Shown here: piece by piece, positions 15,883 through 18,975 of the stretch | How the letters are laid out: each line of letters starts with the position of its first letter | Numbering within the stretch: the stretch's first letter is position 1 | Assembly: GCA_026388365.1 (NCBI GenBank) | Contig: JAPLJW010000294.1 | Span: 1-18,975, forward strand | Direction of reading: 5' to 3' | DNA: 18,975 nt | Origin: Deltaproteobacteria bacterium | GTDB lineage: Bacteria > Desulfobacterota > Syntrophia > Syntrophales > UBA5619 | Translations under genes and position numbers: made by a program | Notes under the pieces: model-generated | Told to the model about the DNA's origin: nothing | Seen by the model: only the letters and a program-made list of their open reading frames with translations | Database searches by the model: none

Positions 15883-17082
15883 ATGACCAATCGAACACTG
15901 TTCAGCGACACTGACGAGAACATCCTCACGATTCTCGCCCAACTTGACCACCTTCGGAAGATCCATCCTCCCGCCTTTTTGCTGAACAGCCCCGTTTTGT
16001 CCGCGCAACAGATCGCCACCTTTGTTGAGACGGCATATTGGTCAAGTCTCCTCGGCAACGAAGGCAGGAGCACGTCCGTGCGCATAGCTGCGGTCATGCG
16101 CAAGTCCTTCGCCGGTTTGCCTCAGTTCTCAGCTCCCGTACCCTTTGATGAAGGCCACATTGCGAAGTTGGCTCCAGCAGTTCCGCTTCGAGGTTGCCTT
16201 CTGGTCGATCCGGAAACCCTGCAGATCTTTGCTATTTGCCGCCAGCCGTTGTCACTCGACGCCACGATTAATGTTGACGTCGTGCGTCCCGGCGTCGTTA
16301 AGGTTGGGATCGGCGTATACCGCACTTTTGTGGTCTTTGCAGGCCGACGAACGACGCCAGTTCTTGCGGCGGGCAACATCGATCTTGCACACTCCATCCG
16401 CACAGCATTGCGGGTAGTTCTTCCAGTCGACGACTTCATTGAGACTCAAGCCGTGTGGCGCGAAGCGCTTGCGCTCGCGGACGTAGCGAGGGCCGTTCGA
16501 ACGAACGGCCACGGCGGTGCGCTGCTTTTCGTCCCTGATGATGACGACGCATGGTCTGTAAGCATCGACCCTTTCGGATTTCGGCTGAACGTCAGAGATG
16601 GGGCGATACCGGACTCGATAAGGGTGGAACTCAAGACCACCCAGCAGGCGGGCGCCGCACTGCAGGCGTTATGGCAGTCAACCATTTCTGACGCCGATAA
16701 GTTCGCAATTACAGCGAAGTTTACTTCGACCGACTTCGTCGATCGAACCGCAATCGACTCGATCGCGAGGTTGGCGGCGGTCGACGGCGCCGTGGTTCTT
16801 ACGTCTAGAGCTCGCTTGGTTGGGTTCGGCGCCAAGATAACGCTGAAGGCCCCGCCGCCGCGCGTTGCGTGGATCCTGCCAAGCTCTGAACGGCAAATGG
16901 TGAACGAATGTGATCTCGAAGGCTTGGGCGGAATGCGGCATCAGGCGGCGGCACGTTTTGTCGGCGCAAATCACAAGTGTGCCGCACTCGTCGTATCTGA
17001 GGATGGTCCCATGTCGTTTATGTCGTGGCACGCGGAGTGGGACTGCGTCCTCGTCGTCAAAAACGTGGACTGGTGGTGTTGA
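15883..17082 (+). CDS. Cassette-borne protein with DisA_N-like (DAC) diadenylate cyclase domain
   Basis: 399 aa; the ATG has GAGG 5 nt upstream. The C-terminal about 110 residues carry the diadenylate cyclase signature. DGA lies at 301-303 followed by a beta strand; GGMRHQAAARFV (349-360) corresponds to 'GTRHRAA' of DisA/CdaA, with the last Arg of RHR replaced by Gln; VVSEDGP (370-376) matches the 'VSEE(T)G' strand. Residues 1-290 form a large N-terminal region with HGGALLFVP (210-218). This resembles the sensor-type domains fused to DAC in uncharacterised families (DACNV-type, from memory). The inferred product is c-di-AMP or a related nucleotide, unless the Gln change abolishes activity. 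It lies between an integron core site and a textbook attC, with only 3 nt from stop codon to attC, so it is a mobile gene cassette. No signal peptide or TM segment seen. Confidence 0.75.
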   Translation: MTNRTLFSDTDENILTILAQLDHLRKIHPPAFLLNSPVLSAQQIATFVETAYWSSLLGNEGRSTSVRIAAVMRKSFAGLPQFSAPVPFDEGHIAKLAPAVPLRGCLLVDPETLQIFAICRQPLSLDATINVDVVRPGVVKVGIGVYRTFVVFAGRRTTPVLAAGNIDLAHSIRTALRVVLPVDDFIETQAVWREALALADVARAVRTNGHGGALLFVPDDDDAWSVSIDPFGFRLNVRDGAIPDSIRVELKTTQQAGAALQALWQSTISDADKFAITAKFTSTDFVDRTAIDSIARLAAVDGAVVLTSRARLVGFGAKITLKAPPPRVAWILPSSERQMVNECDLEGLGGMRHQAAARFVGANHKCAALVVSEDGPMSFMSWHAEWDCVLVVKNVDWWC

Positions 17083-17085
17083 CGC

Positions 17086-17176
17086 GCCTAACCTCAGCTT
17101 GCAGCCGACGGCGCGCCTATCATCTTCTGAAAGATCTGATGAACGAGCGCGCCGCGGCTGAAGCTGGGCGTTAGGC
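17086..17176 (+). mobile_element. Integron attC recombination site (59-base element)
   Basis: Outer cores are a perfect pair: GCCTAAC (17086-17092) and GTTAGGC (17170-17176). Inside, CAGCTT-G-CAGCCG (17095-17107) pairs completely with CGGCTGAAGCTG (17155-17166), except for one unpaired G at 17101. Such an extrahelical base is the hallmark by which integrases recognise the bottom strand. Further in, CGGCGCGC (17109-17116) pairs with GCGCGCCG (17147-17154). The whole folds into one long hairpin with an AT-richer tip. Predicted cleavage is after G17170. It begins 3 nt after the preceding stop codon and ends 13 nt before the next start, as in genuine cassette arrays. Confidence 0.92.
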
Positions 17177-17189
17177 TAAGGAAGAAATT

Positions 17190-17840
17190 TTGAATATTCA
17201 CCGGTTGCGACTATGGATTTTAGAAATCTGGCGCTGGTTAGCTGAAGGCAAGATAGTATTTATGTGCCTTCTTGTTATCGCTGCGGCAGTCGCTCTAGGT
17301 TTTTGCACTTGGCGAAGCGATATTTCTATTAGGTTAGCAGGTTACGTGCTTCAACTTATCGGTATGATCTTCGCGATAAGAGGTTTGCTTAGTATTAGAG
17401 CGCATTTTGGACAGACTTTATTGAGAAAGATTTTTTTAAATTGGTTAAAGCGATTTCCTAAATGGAAAAGGAACGTTATTGCTGGGGTTCTTTCTGCGAA
17501 CCTTGCGCTAGTAGGCATGAAGGCAAGAGGAGAGGTTTGGACTCCAGATAACTCAGATCAACCGATAGAGAAGAGAATCGAAGGTATAGTCAAAAACTTA
17601 GAAAGAATCAGAACTGAGCAATGTGAACACGCAAACTCAATAGACGAATTAAGGCAGAGTCACGAAGAACACAAGAAAACAGTTGCGGAACAAGCTAAGA
17701 AAATGGAAGACGAGATTCATTCAGAGCTGGAGTCTCTACATACAAGTGACCTAATAACATCAGTTATTGGCCTAGTCTGGTTAACAGTCGGTATCACAAT
17801 GAGCACTATGGCACCAGAGCTTTATCAATGGTTGAAATAG
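17190..17840 (+). CDS. Cassette-borne membrane protein with long coiled coil, unknown function
   Basis: 216 aa, starting at TTG with AAGGAAG about 5 nt upstream; no ATG nearby has a ribosome site. Hydrophobic segments lie at about 21-40, 47-67 and 187-205. Between the second and third is a basic stretch (80-94, many K/R) and a charged, heptad-like region (125-183, rich in E, K, Q, H) that should form a coiled coil. The third helix is followed by a short tail ending WLK. I do not recognise a family. The gene is clearly richer in A and T than everything upstream, and uses codons such as AGA, ATA and TTA freely, so it is foreign. It fills its cassette between attC at 17086-17176 and the attC-like palindrome at 17839. 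Other members of this architecture could be membrane effectors, but nothing here proves it. Confidence 0.8.
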   Translation: MNIHRLRLWILEIWRWLAEGKIVFMCLLVIAAAVALGFCTWRSDISIRLAGYVLQLIGMIFAIRGLLSIRAHFGQTLLRKIFLNWLKRFPKWKRNVIAGVLSANLALVGMKARGEVWTPDNSDQPIEKRIEGIVKNLERIRTEQCEHANSIDELRQSHEEHKKTVAEQAKKMEDEIHSELESLHTSDLITSVIGLVWLTVGITMSTMAPELYQWLK

Positions 17841-17939
17841 GCATAACCAGTCAATCCAGCCGATCGCTACGCTCAGGCTGATTTCTACGTTCACGCCGCC
17901 GCTTTCGCGGCGCCGCGATTGGGCGCTTGACTGTTGCCT
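17839..17939 (+). repeat. Degenerate attC-like palindrome
   Basis: It begins inside the stop codon of the previous gene. AGGC(AT)AAC(C)AGTCAA (17839-17854) pairs with TTGACTGTTGCCT (17927-17939), with one unpaired C, which recalls the extrahelical base of attC. Inside are two further hairpins: CAGCC/GGCTG (17857-17861, 17876-17880) and a GC-rich CGCCGC/GCGGCG stem (about 17894-17912). Size (101 nt) and position fit an attC. However, the 3' core would be GTTGCCT, which breaks the GTTRRRY consensus at two purine positions. It could be a decayed attC closing the array, or an unrelated palindrome. Confidence 0.5.
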
Positions 17940-17966
17940 GTAACCGGGGATAAGGATTGAGCACTT

Positions 17967-18975
17967 ATGGGTAAGACATTCGACCAAGGCAAGGATGAAG
18001 TTGCAAAGCTGTGTCAGTATTTCGCTACGAACCAGCAGTCATTCCTGGCCCCTGGGGTCAAGGAAGCCCATGTCCGCCAATCGCTCATAGACCCTTTTTT
18101 CGAGGCCCTTGGTTGGGACGTGCGCAACGACTCCATGATTGCACCCCAATATCGCGAAGTCATCCCCGAAGACAGTCTGGATGTGGAAGGCCAACAGAAG
18201 GCGCCCGATTACACCTTCCGCGTCGGCACGTTGCCGAAGTTCTACGTCGAAGCCAAGAAGTGCGGCGTCAATATCAGCGCCGATCCCGCACCGGCCTATC
18301 AACTTCGCCGCTACGGTTTCAGCGCCAAACTTGCCCTGTCCATCCTGACCGACTTCGATGAACTGGGCGTGTACGATTGCGCCTCTCGCCCGCGACCCGG
18401 CGACAAGGCCAGCCATGCCCGTATCCAGTATTTCGGGTTCACCGAGTATCCTGACCGTTGGCGGGAGATTTGGGACGTGTTCTCGCGCGAGGCCGTCTGG
18501 TCTGGGATGTTCGACCAGTATGTCGCCTCCAAACGTAAGCGAGGCACCTCCGAGGTTGACAGCGAGTTTCTGAAGGATATCGAAGGATGGCGCGATGTAC
18601 TGGCACGAAACCTCGCCCTACGCAACAGCGATTTGTCTGTAGACGACCTCAACGCCGCCGTTCAACGGATCATTGACCGGATCGTCTTTCTGCGGATGGC
18701 CGAGGATCGCGGACTAGAGTCTTACGGGCAACTACTCAAACTCTGCGAGCGGCCGGACATCTACGCCCATTTTATGAGCGGATTGTGTCGTAAAGCCGAT
18801 GAGAAATACAACTCCGGTCTGTTTCACTTCCAGAAAGAACTCGGCGTCTCTGATGCGCCGGATACGCTCACGCCACGCTTGGCCGTGGACGACAAGGCCC
18901 TCAAGCCCATTCTCCAAAGCCTCTACTTCGAGCATGGCAGCCCCTACCACTTCGGCGTCCTGCCCGTAGAAATCC
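17967..18975 (+). CDS. Type IIG-like restriction-modification enzyme, N-terminal part (runs off window)
   Basis: 336 codons are visible and open to the window end; translation starts MGKTFDQGKDEVAKLCQYFA. The N-terminal domain has a PD-(D/E)xK nuclease pattern. LIDPFFEALGWDV (40-52) is followed by KAPDYTF (78-84, metal-binding D81), FYVEAKK (92-98, E95-x-K97) and QLRRYGFSAKL (112-122). This is the layout of the HsdR-like nuclease of fused Eco57I/type IIG enzymes, where a helical spacer, an N6-adenine methyltransferase and a target-recognition domain follow. The helical segment is seen from about residue 190 (IIDRIVFLRMAEDRG). Start ATG has TAAGGA about 10 nt upstream. It sits 28 nt after the attC-like palindrome. 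A BREX or other Eco57I-type methylase is an alternative until the C-terminal part is read. Confidence 0.78.
   Translation, partial: MGKTFDQGKDEVAKLCQYFATNQQSFLAPGVKEAHVRQSLIDPFFEALGWDVRNDSMIAPQYREVIPEDSLDVEGQQKAPDYTFRVGTLPKFYVEAKKCGVNISADPAPAYQLRRYGFSAKLALSILTDFDELGVYDCASRPRPGDKASHARIQYFGFTEYPDRWREIWDVFSREAVWSGMFDQYVASKRKRGTSEVDSEFLKDIEGWRDVLARNLALRNSDLSVDDLNAAVQRIIDRIVFLRMAEDRGLESYGQLLKLCERPDIYAHFMSGLCRKADEKYNSGLFHFQKELGVSDAPDTLTPRLAVDDKALKPILQSLYFEHGSPYHFGVLPVEI

Noticed and set aside
15364..18975. CRISPR array or insertion sequence in the accessory region
   Set aside because: No regularly spaced direct repeats and no transposase-like frame. The palindromes fit integron sites better.

Overview
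The window looks like a chromosomal segment of a GC-rich, probably anaerobic Gram-negative bacterium. A Desulfobacterota (Syntrophus-type) organism is my best guess. It rests on a GlcDEF-like 2-hydroxyacid dehydrogenase next to a TRAP transporter, an ASKHA-type reductive activator of corrinoid proteins and an OFA-family carboxylate antiporter. I cannot confirm the taxon from sequence alone. I see no rRNA, tRNA or CRISPR array.

Region 1 (1-8632, + strand) is organic-acid metabolism and uptake. It starts with the 3' end of a CitE/HpcH-type lyase. Three closely spaced genes follow: two FAD-binding oxidase subunits (GlcD-like, GlcE-like) and a two-[4Fe-4S] CCG-domain subunit (GlcF-like). After a 266-nt regulatory gap comes a TRAP system: a Tat-exported binding protein DctP, a strong intrinsic terminator, then overlapping DctQ and DctM. 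The run ends with a two-TM/PH-like protein and a 53-residue single-TM protein. A consistent reading is uptake of a 2-hydroxy- or 2-oxo-acid, oxidation through GlcDEF, and possible handling of glyoxylate by the CitE-like lyase.

Region 2 (8629-15363, - strand) reads in transcription order dinG-like helicase, mobA, OFA-family MFS transporter, ASKHA/[2Fe-2S] corrinoid-protein activator. dinG and mobA overlap by ATGA. The last gene converges on region 1 with overlapping stop codons. The DinG-like protein carries an N-terminal DnaQ-fold segment that appears to have lost its catalytic residues.

Region 3 (about 15380-18975) is accessory DNA. A 519-nt gene-poor, partly AT-rich spacer with several hairpins leads to a small integron-type cassette array. 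A GTTAGGC core lies at 15845. A first cassette encodes a 399-aa protein with a diadenylate-cyclase (DisA_N/DAC) fold signature. A textbook attC site follows at 17086-17176. A second, AT-richer cassette encodes a 216-aa protein with three predicted TM segments and a long coiled coil. A degenerate attC-like palindrome follows at 17839-17939. The window closes inside a type IIG-like restriction-modification gene. No integrase gene is visible, so as seen this is a CALIN-like array (attC sites without an integrase) or the edge of a larger integron. The cassette-borne DAC protein, its membrane/coiled-coil neighbour and the adjacent restriction enzyme are the most interesting content.
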